A stretch of DNA of 64,000 nt from NCBI RefSeq assembly GCF_002946355.1, contig NZ_PKOZ01000004.1:186001-250000 (forward strand), in the 5' to 3' direction. Below the pieces are notes generated by a model that did not search any database, had not been told where the DNA came from, and saw only the letters and a program-made list of their open reading frames with translations. Shown piece after piece: positions 1 to 7,994 of the stretch (positions within the stretch are counted from its first letter, which is position 1; each line of letters begins with the position of its first letter). Position numbers and translations under genes: made by a program. Source of the stretch: Pradoshia eiseniae. GTDB taxonomy: Bacteria; Bacillota; Bacilli; Bacillales; Pradoshiaceae.

Positions 1-736
1 TAGGAGATTTGCCATAATTCCAATCCCATTGCTGATAGCGGCTCTCTGAGATTTCCATGATTTTCTTCCAGTCTTCTTCTGTCCATTCATAGCGCTCGAC
101 CTTGTCCAGTCCTCCGAAAATATGTTCAAGGATTCTTTGTTTGAACTCTTCTATGCCAATTGGCTCGGCAAGGAATTCGGAGATATTGGCCACACGGCTG
201 CGAATGGATTTAATCCCCTTAGATTTGATTTTATCCTTATTCACCTTCAATGCAGAAACGACATTCTCAATCTCGCTTGAAAGCATCAATGTGCCGTGAC
301 TGAACATTCTTCCATTCGTTGCGAATTGGGCATTTCCTGAAATCTTCCTGCCTCCTGCAAGCAAATCATTCCGACCGCTAAGTTCAGCCTCTACCCCAAG
401 CTCCTTCAACGCATCTACGACAGGCTCAGTGAACTTCTTAAAGTTATGGAAGCTCTCACCGTCATCCTTCGTAATGAAGCTAAAGTTCAAATTCCCAAGA
501 TCATGATAAACCGCTCCGCCCCCAGATAAACGGCGGACGACAATAATATCGTTCTCATCCACATAGTCTTGGTTAATTTCTTCTACTGTATTTTGATTCC
601 TTCCAATGATGATGGAAGGCTGATTAATATAGAACAGCAAATAAGATTCATTAATATCTAAATTCTTTAACGCATATTCCTCAATTGCTAAGTTAATGCG
701 CGGGTCTGTAATTCCCCTGTTATCTAAAAAAATCAT
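1..736 (-). CDS. lplJ: Lipoate-protein ligase LplJ (3' end outside window)
   Basis: Attaches free lipoate, through lipoyl-AMP, to the E2/GcvH lipoyl domains of 2-oxoacid dehydrogenase and glycine cleavage complexes in the cytoplasm. The 245 visible codons start MIFLDNRGITDPRINLAIEE and carry the lipoate/biotin ligase signature RRLSGGGAVYHDLGNLNFSF at about residues 70-90, then SGRNDLLAGGRKISGNAQ. Family members are about 330 residues, so the C-terminal accessory domain lies beyond base 1. The ATG at 736 has a GGAGGTACTGGAA-type site upstream. The neighbour yhfI sits 20 bp upstream in the same direction, as in B. subtilis (yhfJ-yhfI), so the two are probably cotranscribed. Confidence 0.93.
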   Translation of the reverse strand, partial: MIFLDNRGITDPRINLAIEEYALKNLDINESYLLFYINQPSIIIGRNQNTVEEINQDYVDENDIIVVRRLSGGGAVYHDLGNLNFSFITKDDGESFHNFKKFTEPVVDALKELGVEAELSGRNDLLAGGRKISGNAQFATNGRMFSHGTLMLSSEIENVVSALKVNKDKIKSKGIKSIRSRVANISEFLAEPIGIEEFKQRILEHIFGGLDKVERYEWTEEDWKKIMEISESRYQQWDWNYGKSP

Positions 737-756
737 TTCCAGTACCTCCACTAGTT

Positions 757-1494
757 TTATATTTCGATGGTTAACCCCGTGCTGGCCAGTCCAATTTCTC
801 CGTCAAAAATATCAGCTGCCTCATCCTTCAGCTGATTAATATTCCCGAAATGAGGCAAATGCGTCAAAATCAATCGCTCTATTTTTGCATCCCTCGCAAT
901 CACGGCGGCATGCTCACTCGTTAGATGACCTGCTCTCTCAGCTGCTTCCATTCCTTTGTAGAAATTGCACTCGCTCAGTAAGACATGTGTCCCATGAAAA
1001 AAAGAAGCAAACTCCTCTTTAAATGCTGTATCACCAGTATATCCGAAAATGCGGCCTCCCGCTTCAATCCGATAGGCAAAGCAAGGGACAGAATGCTTGG
1101 TTCTCATAGCCGTGACCGCAAAAGGTCCAATTTGGACAGTCGTACCCGCTGCAACCGGCTCCCACCTTGTGTAAGATTTATAGTTAAGTGTTTCAATAAA
1201 CTGGGCATCATCTGAATGGGTATAAATCGGCAAGCATCTTTCCTTGCCTCCGGACATATGCCCTATCAGCAGCGCATGCTGCAAAACACCTATATCCGCT
1301 GTATGATCCGGATGTGAATGGGTCAGCAAAACAGCATCAAGCTCGCTAGGTGATGCGAAGGATTGAAGTTGTGACAAGACCCCGCTTCCGCAATCAAGCA
1401 GCAGCTTATACCCCTTATGCTCCAATAAATACCCTGAGCTGGCTTCACCTGCAGCAGGAAACCCGCCCCAAAATCCAACCACCGTTAATTGCAT
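757..1494 (-). CDS. yhfI: Metallo-beta-lactamase-fold hydrolase YhfI
   Basis: MBL-fold metal-dependent hydrolase of the RNase Z/arylsulfatase-like group; the substrate is not known. The 245-residue protein shows the metal-binding THSHPDHTADIG motif at about residues 58-69, then GYTGDTAF, LLSECNFY and LTHLPHF, which supply the later metal ligands. The ATG at 1494 is preferred to a TTG one codon upstream because AAGGAGG ends 6 nt before the ATG. The gene lies directly upstream of lplJ and diverges from the zinc microprotein yhfH, the arrangement seen in B. subtilis. A role in lipoate metabolism would be inference from the neighbour only. Confidence 0.9.
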   Translation of the reverse strand: MQLTVVGFWGGFPAAGEASSGYLLEHKGYKLLLDCGSGVLSQLQSFASPSELDAVLLTHSHPDHTADIGVLQHALLIGHMSGGKERCLPIYTHSDDAQFIETLNYKSYTRWEPVAAGTTVQIGPFAVTAMRTKHSVPCFAYRIEAGGRIFGYTGDTAFKEEFASFFHGTHVLLSECNFYKGMEAAERAGHLTSEHAAVIARDAKIERLILTHLPHFGNINQLKDEAADIFDGEIGLASTGLTIEI

Positions 1495-1587
1495 CAAATT
1501 CCTCCTTACAAAACGTGCTATCTCCCTTAATCACTATAAACTAAAATGCCTATTTTTTCATCTTTTTCTAAATTGTTTTAAAACAGT

Positions 1588-1616
1588 GTTGACATTCCAC
1601 ATCTGTTATAATACAC
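1588..1616 (+). promoter_or_regulatory. Likely sigma-A promoter of yhfH
   Basis: TTGACA at 1588 is followed after 17 nt by TACACT (4 of 6 to the -10 consensus). The stretch between here and yhfH repeats CTGTTAT/AACAG-like words several times (CTGTTATAA, CACTGTTATTAACA, ATAACAGTTT, ACTGTTATAA), which could be an operator for an unidentified regulator. No binding protein can be named from the sequence. Confidence 0.4.
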
Positions 1617-1692
1617 TGTTATTAACAAATAGTTATATAACAGTTTCCCAAAAACAAAACTGTTATAAATCAATTAAATGGAGGTTATGAGC

Positions 1693-1827
1693 ATGGTACG
1701 AAACGTAATGGAATTCTTCAGAAACTTGCCCCCTAAGAAATGCGCAGAATGTGGTGATAATATCGAAGAACAGCACGAATGCTACGGAATCGTCTGTGAT
1801 CGATGCCTGCGTCATGTATCTGAATAA
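1693..1827 (+). CDS. yhfH: YhfH-family zinc-ribbon microprotein (44 aa)
   Basis: A 44-residue protein beginning MVRNVMEFFRNLPPKKCAEC. Two CxxC knuckles (KKCAECG and VCDRCLRHV) would coordinate one zinc; there is no other domain. It matches the YhfH-like family that sits beside yhfI in Bacillus. An in-frame ATG lies 6 nt further upstream, but GGAGG at 1680-1684 has proper spacing only to the ATG at 1693. A strong intrinsic terminator follows about 120 bp downstream, so the gene is probably monocistronic. Molecular role unknown. Confidence 0.8.
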   Translation: MVRNVMEFFRNLPPKKCAECGDNIEEQHECYGIVCDRCLRHVSE

Positions 1828-1949
1828 GAATCAACGGGATTATCCCTTGATTATAAATGCGCAAGCGCCCCTATGTTAGGATGGTGTAAATGGACTGTAC
1901 AACAGTCCTGGTTCATTTAAAAATTCCCTTTAATTTGCAGATGCAAAGC

Positions 1950-1979
1950 CAGGCTTTCAGATGAATGCCTGTTTTTTTT
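1950..1979 (+). terminator. Intrinsic terminator downstream of yhfH
   Basis: CAGGC at 1950-1954 pairs with GCCTG at 1967-1971 around a 12-nt loop and is followed directly by eight T residues. Confidence 0.75.
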
Positions 1980-2011
1980 GTCTTACTTTTTCCTATTCCT
2001 GAATAAAACAA

Positions 2012-2057
2012 AGCCCCAGTTAACGGATAACCATTTCCATTAACTGAGGCTGTTTTT
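2012..2057 (+). terminator. Orphan intrinsic terminator
   Basis: A 12-nt arm starting AGCCCCAGTTAA (2012) pairs with TTAACTGAGGCT ending at 2051, followed by a T-rich run. No gene lies between this hairpin and the yhfH terminator, so it is either a back-up terminator or closes an unseen small RNA. Confidence 0.6.
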
Positions 2058-2321
2058 GTTGCAATACATCCTATTTAATAGAGAGGAGCTTCCTTTTCTT
2101 ATACGGTCAGTTATCGTCCCATCCACTTCTTGGTCTACTGGGAGCAAAGTTCTGGCACTGGTTGTGGTATGGCAAAACAAGCTTGATCTTAGCAATAAAA
2201 CCGCTAAGGGCAAAATATAATCAGAACATGACTATAAGCAGACAACAACCTCAATAGTTAAGCAATATTTTAATTTAATGTCTATTGGGTAAATAAAAAC
2301 TGAAGCAAGGAGGGAAACAAT
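2058..2321. other. Intergenic stretch, no gene seen
   Basis: Between the second terminator and the microprotein at 2322 I see no ORF with a ribosome binding site and no recognisable RNA. Only the AAGGAGGG ribosome binding site at its right end is clear. Confidence 0.5.
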
Positions 2322-2465
2322 ATGATGAAATGGATCCTAATCGCTATTGGAATTTTTCTTCTTTATGTAATCCTAGAGGAAGCGATTACCCGCTACTTAT
2401 ACAAGCTCCAAGAAAGCATTACTCTCACATCGGATAATGCGGACACAAAGGAAGAGAGCCTCTAA
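2322..2465 (+). CDS. Single-TM microprotein (47 aa), unknown
   Basis: A 47-residue ORF, MMKWILIAIGIFLLYVILEE at its N terminus, with a strong AAGGAGGG site 8 nt before the ATG. Residues 3-18 form one membrane segment; the rest is a short amphipathic, charged tail that ends TKEESL. It stands alone on the plus strand and is convergent with the ABC operon. Its stop codon is inside the stem of a terminator. I do not recognise the family; translation looks likely because of the site and the hydrophobic pattern. Confidence 0.65.
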   Translation: MMKWILIAIGIFLLYVILEEAITRYLYKLQESITLTSDNADTKEESL

Positions 2466-2483
2466 ACAAGCAGGCTCTCTTTT
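2454..2483 (+). terminator. Terminator overlapping end of the 47-aa gene
   Basis: GAGAGCCT (2454-2461) pairs with AGGCTCTC (2472-2479), followed by TTTTC. It sits between convergent genes and may serve both strands, with the better T run on the plus strand. Confidence 0.7.
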
Positions 2484-2485
2484 CA

Positions 2486-4150
2486 TTATGCTATATGAAT
2501 AGTTTTATTCTCTATCTTATATACTTTATCGGCCAGTTCCAGCACATCTTGATTATGGCTAATCAGAATGACGATTTTATCAGCTGCTTGACGCCTGATT
2601 GACCCAAGCACTGATTTTTCATTCAATGCATCCAGATTGCTCGTCGGTTCATCAAGAATAAGGATAGCGGAGTCCTTCAGAAACACTCTTGCCAAAGCAA
2701 GCCTCTGCAATTGACCACTAGACATATTGCCGGCATATTCCTCCATGAAGGTATCAAGCCCTTCAGGCAGACTTTCCACATACTCGGAAAGCCCCGCCTT
2801 AAAGCAAGCCTGTTTTAACTGTTCATCCGTATAACCATTTTGGTAGAGAGTCAGATTATTGCGCAGCGTATCAGTGAATACAATCGTTGATGCTGTTACA
2901 ACCCCAATATTTTCCCGCAAGCTCTCATGGGTAAAGTTCACAGCTGGATGCTCATTTAGCAATACGCTCCCCTCTTTAGGAATCAGATTTTGCAGCAATA
3001 AGGAAATTAGTGTAGTTTTACCTGTTCCGTTCTCTCCCTTTATAGCTGTAATCTCTCCCTTATGAAAAGTAAGGTTTACGTTGCGATATAACTCCTGACC
3101 ATTTTCATAGCCAAATTTCACATTATCAAAGCGGATGCTCTCAACCTTCGTTAGCTCCTTGTTTCCACTATAAATAATATCTGGCTGTTGATTGAGAAGG
3201 CGCAGTACCCGTTTAGCACTGGCAGATGTATGAACCAAACTAGCACTTAACTGTGAAAGAGCAAGGCTTGGTCCAAAAGAGGAGAACAGGACAAGCAATC
3301 CCAGCAGGACCATTCCTATATCTGCTTTGTTTCCCATAATGAGATAAGCTGATATGAATAACTGCGCAAAGACAGTGCTATAGATCATCATATCGCTCAA
3401 GGATTTTAAGAGTCCTTCATGCCTTTTCAAATTCTTCGTCGTATGATTGAGCTCATCGCTGTATGCATCAATGGAATTCAGGGTGTGATTTTTCTTGCCA
3501 AAGATGATGATTTCCTTGATACCTTTTAACGAATCCATCAAAAAACTGCTTAGCATACCATACTTCTTCCGATAAGCCTCTGCCGTTTTCTGTCCAAATC
3601 GATAGACGGCGAATGGAATGATATAGCCAATCATCCAATAACTTACTACCCCCATTAGCGCAAACAATGGGTGCAGGCTATATAATACAATTCCATAAAT
3701 AATCATAGTCGTCACCCAAATGAACACGGGGGCTATCGTATGGGCATAGAAGACCTCGAGCAGTTCGACATCTTTGGTGACAATATTCATCAATTCACCC
3801 TTGCGAATCTCCTTTAACTGGTTCTCCGTCAATAAACGAAGCCTTTTAAACACCTTCTCGCGAATGATAGCAAGGAGTCGAAAAGCGATATAATGCGTAC
3901 AATATTGCTCACTAAGCCGAAAGACCGCTCTTAACACACCCGCCGCAAGAATAACGAATATCAGAGTCGTTAGAGAGCCATATTCCCGTACACCGGCTAT
4001 TTGCAGGACCCCCATCCCTCCTGCAAAGCTAATGGCCGTAATCGCCAAATACCCTAATGACCCCAACGTTATCGTTAGAAGCATTAAAGGCTGCAATGGT
4101 TTAAGAATACTGACTAGCTGCCTAATATCTTTGAATGTTAATTTCTCCAT
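2486..4150 (-). CDS. CydC-like ABC exporter-fold half-transporter
   Basis: A 554-residue type IV (exporter-fold) ABC half-transporter with an N-terminal membrane domain of six predicted segments (about residues 15-300) and a C-terminal ATPase. The ATPase shows Walker A GENGTGKTT, signature MSSGQLQRLALAR and Walker B LILDEPTSNLD. It starts 5 bp after the preceding half-transporter ends, so the two form a heterodimer encoded by one mRNA. CydDC proteins export thiols or bind haem for cytochrome bd assembly, but no cydAB is adjacent. The Fur box in front of the operon points instead to iron, siderophore or haem traffic, as for the YbtPQ/IrtAB or PefCD transporters. Substrate is inference. Confidence 0.85.
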   Translation of the reverse strand: MEKLTFKDIRQLVSILKPLQPLMLLTITLGSLGYLAITAISFAGGMGVLQIAGVREYGSLTTLIFVILAAGVLRAVFRLSEQYCTHYIAFRLLAIIREKVFKRLRLLTENQLKEIRKGELMNIVTKDVELLEVFYAHTIAPVFIWVTTMIIYGIVLYSLHPLFALMGVVSYWMIGYIIPFAVYRFGQKTAEAYRKKYGMLSSFLMDSLKGIKEIIIFGKKNHTLNSIDAYSDELNHTTKNLKRHEGLLKSLSDMMIYSTVFAQLFISAYLIMGNKADIGMVLLGLLVLFSSFGPSLALSQLSASLVHTSASAKRVLRLLNQQPDIIYSGNKELTKVESIRFDNVKFGYENGQELYRNVNLTFHKGEITAIKGENGTGKTTLISLLLQNLIPKEGSVLLNEHPAVNFTHESLRENIGVVTASTIVFTDTLRNNLTLYQNGYTDEQLKQACFKAGLSEYVESLPEGLDTFMEEYAGNMSSGQLQRLALARVFLKDSAILILDEPTSNLDALNEKSVLGSIRRQAADKIVILISHNQDVLELADKVYKIENKTIHIA

Positions 4151-4155
4151 AATCT

Positions 4156-5889
4156 CTACGCCCCCAAAACATCACGAAGTGTATTTAATGAACACTGTTC
4201 ATCCCATATTCCAGCATAGGATCCGCCTTTTTGCAGGAGCGCTTGATGCGTGCCTTGTTCAGCAATTACGCCATTCTCCATTACAAGGATTGAATCTGCT
4301 AGGACAAGGTTTTGAAGATGATGAGTGATGACAATTACCGTCTTTCCGCGTTCTTTAAGCGAAGCGATGGTCTCCATGATTTCTCTCTCACTTTGAGAGT
4401 CCATATTGGCTGTAGCCTCGTCAAAGATCATCACTTCAGGATCTTTGAGAAGCATGCGAGCCACCGCAAGCTTTTGCCTTTGGCCGCTTGAGAGGTTAGC
4501 TCCCTCACTGAGGACCCGCATGTCTAATTTCCCTTGAAATTCTGGCAGCCTGACAAAGGCTAGCAGTTCATCCGCCTCTTTCTCCGTCAACGAATCCTTG
4601 GCTATCTGTAGATTGGATAGGATCGTTCCTTCAAAAATATGCGATTGGCTGGCAACACTGCCAATATGCTGATGCACTTCATCTGTTGAAAGGTCCTGAA
4701 GATTCATAGATCCAAGGAAGATAGCTCCCTCATCCGGCTCAATGAAACGCTGCAGTAAATGACTAAGGGTCGATTTCCCTGCACCGGATACACCGGTAAT
4801 CCCGGTCAAATGACCTTTTTTAAAGGTAAGCAGCTCTGCCTTGATTGAGCTTGATGACTGGGGATACGTGTAAGAGAGCTCCTGGATCATTAAGTTTCCT
4901 TCTATGTCCATGCTCTTCTTTTCCTTTTCTTGATTGATTGGCAGATTGAGGAGATGCTGTAATTCTTCCATCGCACTTACTCCATTCAAGCCGACATGGA
5001 AGTATGAACCGAGCAAACGCATCGGCAGGAAAAACTCCACAGCAAGCAAAGCGAAGCAAATAAAGCCGAGGAAGGATATATTCTCATTTTGATAACTGAT
5101 TACAGACATTGCAATCCCGATTGCCGTACCGCCATAGGCGATTAAATCCATAATGGTAATCGACTGCAATTGCATTGTCAGTACGCGCATCGTCATTTTG
5201 CGGAAATCCTCCGATTCCCTATCCATGATTTTTTGATATTCCGTATCAGTATCAAACATTTTTAATATATGCAGACCTTGCACACCTTCAACGAACCGCT
5301 TGCCAACATTTAAATACTTATTCCAATAAGTGCGGAACACTCTCTTTCCAATCTTTACCCCAGCAACAATGGCAACAGGGATAAGGAAGGAACTTATCAT
5401 CAATACTAAAGCGATTTTCCAGCTTATCGCCGATAAAATAACGAATAAAAGGATTGGAGCTAGAATGCTATAGACAAATTGGGGCAAATAGCGGCTGTAG
5501 TACACCTCAATATTCTCAATTCCTTCGACACTCAGCTGACTGATCTTGCTAATCTCCAGCTTTGTTACCTGAGCCGGCTTCAGGGACAGTACTTTTTTGA
5601 ACAAATCCCTGCGAATCGCATATTTCAATTGATGAGATGTATAGTGGGTCAAGTAGGTCGACACATAATGGCAGACCGCCTTTACGACCAATAATGAAGC
5701 GATAAAGCCTACATAGCCACCTGTGATTGTCCATTCCTCCGCAAACATCAAATCACTTAGAACACTCGCAATTAGAAAAGCGAGCATAATATTTACGCAA
5801 AGATTAATGACTTGCAGAATTGTAATCCACATGACAATTTGTATGACATTATATTTTTTTGCAAACTGAAGCATTTCCTTTTGAATCAT
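4156..5889 (-). CDS. CydD-like ABC exporter-fold half-transporter
   Basis: A 577-residue partner of the downstream half-transporter. The first 310 residues contain about six membrane segments; the ATPase has Walker A GVSGAGKST, signature LSSGQRQKLAVAR and Walker B VMIFDEATANMD. The pair therefore has signature motifs in both subunits and could form two competent ATP sites. Its ATG overlaps the stop of the DUF454 gene (ATGA at 5886-5889), which implies translational coupling. The order small membrane protein, DUF454, half-transporter, half-transporter is uninterrupted. Annotation pipelines would call it CydD; I avoid that symbol because the regulation points to iron. Confidence 0.85.
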   Translation of the reverse strand: MIQKEMLQFAKKYNVIQIVMWITILQVINLCVNIMLAFLIASVLSDLMFAEEWTITGGYVGFIASLLVVKAVCHYVSTYLTHYTSHQLKYAIRRDLFKKVLSLKPAQVTKLEISKISQLSVEGIENIEVYYSRYLPQFVYSILAPILLFVILSAISWKIALVLMISSFLIPVAIVAGVKIGKRVFRTYWNKYLNVGKRFVEGVQGLHILKMFDTDTEYQKIMDRESEDFRKMTMRVLTMQLQSITIMDLIAYGGTAIGIAMSVISYQNENISFLGFICFALLAVEFFLPMRLLGSYFHVGLNGVSAMEELQHLLNLPINQEKEKKSMDIEGNLMIQELSYTYPQSSSSIKAELLTFKKGHLTGITGVSGAGKSTLSHLLQRFIEPDEGAIFLGSMNLQDLSTDEVHQHIGSVASQSHIFEGTILSNLQIAKDSLTEKEADELLAFVRLPEFQGKLDMRVLSEGANLSSGQRQKLAVARMLLKDPEVMIFDEATANMDSQSEREIMETIASLKERGKTVIVITHHLQNLVLADSILVMENGVIAEQGTHQALLQKGGSYAGIWDEQCSLNTLRDVLGA

Positions 5890-6278
5890 GAATTCACCAT
5901 TTCCTTTTTATGATCAACCGTCGGCATACGGCAGATAACGATGAACTTCACAATCGCCAAGATACCTAAGAATATCCGCACATGAGTATTAGCAATCAAA
6001 AGACCGCTGACGATCAGCACAGAATATACTGTAATCAACAATTCAGCCTTCTTCCTAAAGCTTAACCCGCCTGCCTCCATAAAAGGGACTGCATATCGTT
6101 TATAGACACGTGTGCTCTTGAGCCAACGTTCATACCTCTCTGAGCTCTTCGCAAAGAGCCAGCCCGCAAGAAGAATAAAAGGCGTTGTCGGCAGTATAGG
6201 CAGGACAACACCAATCAAAGCAAGCCCTGTAAATATCCAGCCTAAAAAGATGAACACTCTTTTTTTCATTGATTTCAA
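5886..6278 (-). CDS. DUF454 (YbaN-type) membrane protein
   Basis: A 130-residue protein with two N-terminal hydrophobic segments in the DUF454 signature (GWIFTGLALIGVVLPILPTT, then PFILLAGWLFAKSSERYERW) and a further hydrophobic pair near residues 80-115. DUF454 proteins are inner-membrane proteins that often appear in iron- or haem-controlled loci; no biochemical activity is known to me. The TTG at 6278 and the ATG at 6269 are both possible starts, as AGGAGAG sits awkwardly for each. It overlaps the downstream ABC gene by 4 nt and follows the 101-residue membrane protein by 7 bp. Confidence 0.85.
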   Translation of the reverse strand: MKSMKKRVFIFLGWIFTGLALIGVVLPILPTTPFILLAGWLFAKSSERYERWLKSTRVYKRYAVPFMEAGGLSFRKKAELLITVYSVLIVSGLLIANTHVRIFLGILAIVKFIVICRMPTVDHKKEMVNS

Positions 6279-6285
6279 CTCTCTC

Positions 6286-6591
6286 CTAAATAATATGAAT
6301 CAGTACGAGCCAAACGATGGCTGCTCCGACCAGACTTAAGTGAACAGCTACTTTCCCACTTTTCTTATAAAAATAGGGACTGATGCCTGCCATCAGCAGA
6401 AGGAGGGCATAAAGCAAATAGCCTATGTTCGTGAAACTTTTCACAATAATATCCAAAAGGAAGCTTGCTATCGTCAGTAAACCGAAAAATTGATGGAGCT
6501 TTTTGCTCCGCTCCGTCCGTTTAGCAAAATAAATAAGCCCACACACAATCGCGAGCATGAGACCTATTTTATGGATCATCATTAATACCAT
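6286..6591 (-). CDS. Three/four-TM small membrane protein, first gene of Fur operon
   Basis: A 101-residue protein almost wholly hydrophobic: segments near residues 5-22, 34-52, 56-73 and 80-99, with a short basic loop KRTERSKKLHQ after the first. I do not recognise a named family; its composition is like YdgA/YisL-type bacillary membrane proteins, but that is only a resemblance. The ATG at 6591 has an AAGGTGAG site 6 nt upstream. Being first behind the Fur box and 7 bp from the DUF454 gene, it most likely works with the ABC transporter. Confidence 0.75.
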   Translation of the reverse strand: MVLMMIHKIGLMLAIVCGLIYFAKRTERSKKLHQFFGLLTIASFLLDIIVKSFTNIGYLLYALLLLMAGISPYFYKKSGKVAVHLSLVGAAIVWLVLIHII

Positions 6592-6620
6592 ATGTCACTC
6601 ACCTTACAAAGTAAATAATC

Positions 6621-6629
6621 ACTATAACA
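6621..6629 (-). promoter_or_regulatory. Extended -10 promoter of the Fur operon
   Basis: Read on the minus strand this is TGTTATAGT, an extended -10 element (TGnTATAAT type). The -35 position (AGAATC) is poor, which fits an extended -10 promoter. The Fur box lies just upstream and overlaps the spacer/-35 region, so bound Fur would block RNA polymerase. Confidence 0.5.
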
Positions 6630-6636
6630 AGATTAT

Positions 6637-6651
6637 TGATAATGATTCTCA
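6637..6651 (-). promoter_or_regulatory. Fur box
   Basis: TGATAATGATTCTCA matches the bacillary 7-1-7 Fur motif TGATAATnATTATCA at 13 of 14 fixed positions (one C for A). It lies about 46 bp before the start of the four-gene operon and overlaps its promoter, so the operon should be induced on iron limitation. Confidence 0.8.
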
Positions 6652-6659
6652 ATGTCAAT

Positions 6660-6930
6660 ATTTAAATTGAAAATACAATAATTGTCATCTATCACAGGAA
6701 CCACAATGATGCATCTAAATATTAGGATTCTTTCATTAAAAGCTTGCATCCCTGATTACTATTTCTATTAGAAAAAGACTGGCCCTTCTAGTTATGACGT
6801 GCTATAAACAGAATTAAGGAAATATCCCGATCTTACCTAGTGATTAGAACCAATATTAATATAATCAAACCTAAACGCTTTTCTTTATCTTCTTATTGCC
6901 GGCTGCTCCTATATTCCATAGAGCTCAACT
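6660..6930. other. AT-rich intergenic region, no gene seen
   Basis: Between the Fur-controlled promoter and the terminator of the MEDS gene I see no ORF with a ribosome binding site, no repeat and no recognisable RNA. Confidence 0.5.
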
Positions 6931-6962
6931 AAAAAAAGCATTAATCGTCATGGATCAATGCT
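6931..6962 (-). terminator. Terminator of the MEDS gene
   Basis: On the minus strand AGCATT pairs with AATGCT around a 14-nt loop and is followed by seven T residues. Confidence 0.6.
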
Positions 6963-7012
6963 CTTAATGGTCATAAAATTAGTTGTGTCTTAATATTAAA
7001 GGAAGCTATTCA

Positions 7013-7546
7013 TCAGTCCTTTAATACGACCTCATGGCAATTCTCTAACCTTTTTCTTAATGAATCTGAAGTTTGGGCAGCCGGATATGCACATACTGAG
7101 ATGATGCATTTGTCTTTAGTAATCTGGTCAACCTCCCTCTCGTATTTCTCTATATCTCGTTCAATGTCTTTATCATCTCTCCATTCAATATGTCCCCAAG
7201 TTCTAAATGAAACGTTATTTTCTATAAATGGTTGGATGTAATGAAGGAAATGCGATGAAACGGTTTGTGGATGGAAGGTCTCATTTGAAAAATAAAAGTT
7301 GAAATTATTTATATAATGTACCTTATCAAGTTGGTTCCTGCTCAACTCGTTCTGTAATCTTTTATTGATCGTTAGTATATTTCTATCATTTTCAACCAGT
7401 AAAACATGGTCCCCGTCGTTTATGCGGGTCAATATGAAGGAAAACAAGTTTTCCAGGTATCCGCCGCGATTATTGTAAATATAGCAGATATGCTTACAAT
7501 CACCTTTGTTTAATCCCTTAATCACTTTGATGATTTTAGTATCCAT
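7013..7546 (-). CDS. MEDS-domain protein
   Basis: A 177-residue protein that fits the MEDS (methanogen/methylotroph DcmR sensory) domain: KHICYIYNNRGGYLENLFSF near the N terminus, then GDHVLLVENDRNI, and SFRTWGHIEWRDDKD in the second half, ending with CIISVCAYPAAQTSD. MEDS domains normally sit in front of histidine kinases or regulators and are thought to sense small ligands; here there is no output domain. An in-frame extension to 7654 exists, but AAAGGGGA lies 7-8 nt before the ATG at 7546. The gene is solitary, with its own terminator. In bacilli, stand-alone MEDS proteins are of unknown role. Confidence 0.75.
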   Translation of the reverse strand: MDTKIIKVIKGLNKGDCKHICYIYNNRGGYLENLFSFILTRINDGDHVLLVENDRNILTINKRLQNELSRNQLDKVHYINNFNFYFSNETFHPQTVSSHFLHYIQPFIENNVSFRTWGHIEWRDDKDIERDIEKYEREVDQITKDKCIISVCAYPAAQTSDSLRKRLENCHEVVLKD

Positions 7547-7945
7547 ACATTCATTCCCCTTTAACTGCTTTCTTTTGAATGGCACTGTGCTTTGGCCATT
7601 ACAGGGGTTCATCACATCCCTGTAATAGTGCGTACAGCGCTTTGAGGTATGCAATAAGAGGTTACAGGTTAAATTTAGAATATATCTAATTTGCTATATT
7701 CCTAATTTGAAATGCTCTGTTACTATAGCCTAATCCCATCCTTCCCTGAATCTTCACCCTCAATTAACAACTATTTTTTGCTTATTAAATCACTAATAAG
7801 TCAGCTAGCTTTACACTATAAGTACAGTCTTATTAGTCCTTCCGCGGAAACTGTGCTGCATTTCCCATATATAATCGAATTACATTTATTTCCCCTAAAA
7901 ATCAGTATGATAATCTTTAATTGTCATATTAGCTACTATCCAAAT
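7547..7945. other. Intergenic region with a 9-bp inverted repeat
   Basis: ACTAATAAG at 7792-7800 is the exact reverse complement of CTTATTAGT at 7829-7837, with AGCTAGCT between them. There is no T run, so it is not an obvious terminator; it may be an operator or an RNA hairpin. I see no convincing gene; an 85-codon plus-strand frame here lacks a ribosome binding site. Confidence 0.4.
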
Positions 7946-7986
7946 AAAAAAGCCATGGATCCCCCTTAAGGATTCCATGGCTTTTT
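7946..7986 (-). terminator. Bidirectional terminator at end of hem operon
   Basis: AAAAAGCCATGGA pairs with TCCATGGCTTTTT. Stem of 9 GC-rich pairs plus A/T tails, so it can terminate hemEHY transcripts on the minus strand. Confidence 0.8.
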
Positions 7987-7994
7987 AGATTACT

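Noticed and set aside
2486-5889. Cytochrome bd assembly transporter CydDC proper
   Set aside because: No cydAB nearby and a Fur box in front; kept as CydDC-like only.
7712-7969. 85-codon plus-strand frame before the hem terminator
   Set aside because: No ribosome binding site, runs into a terminator hairpin, and its composition is that of random AT-rich DNA.
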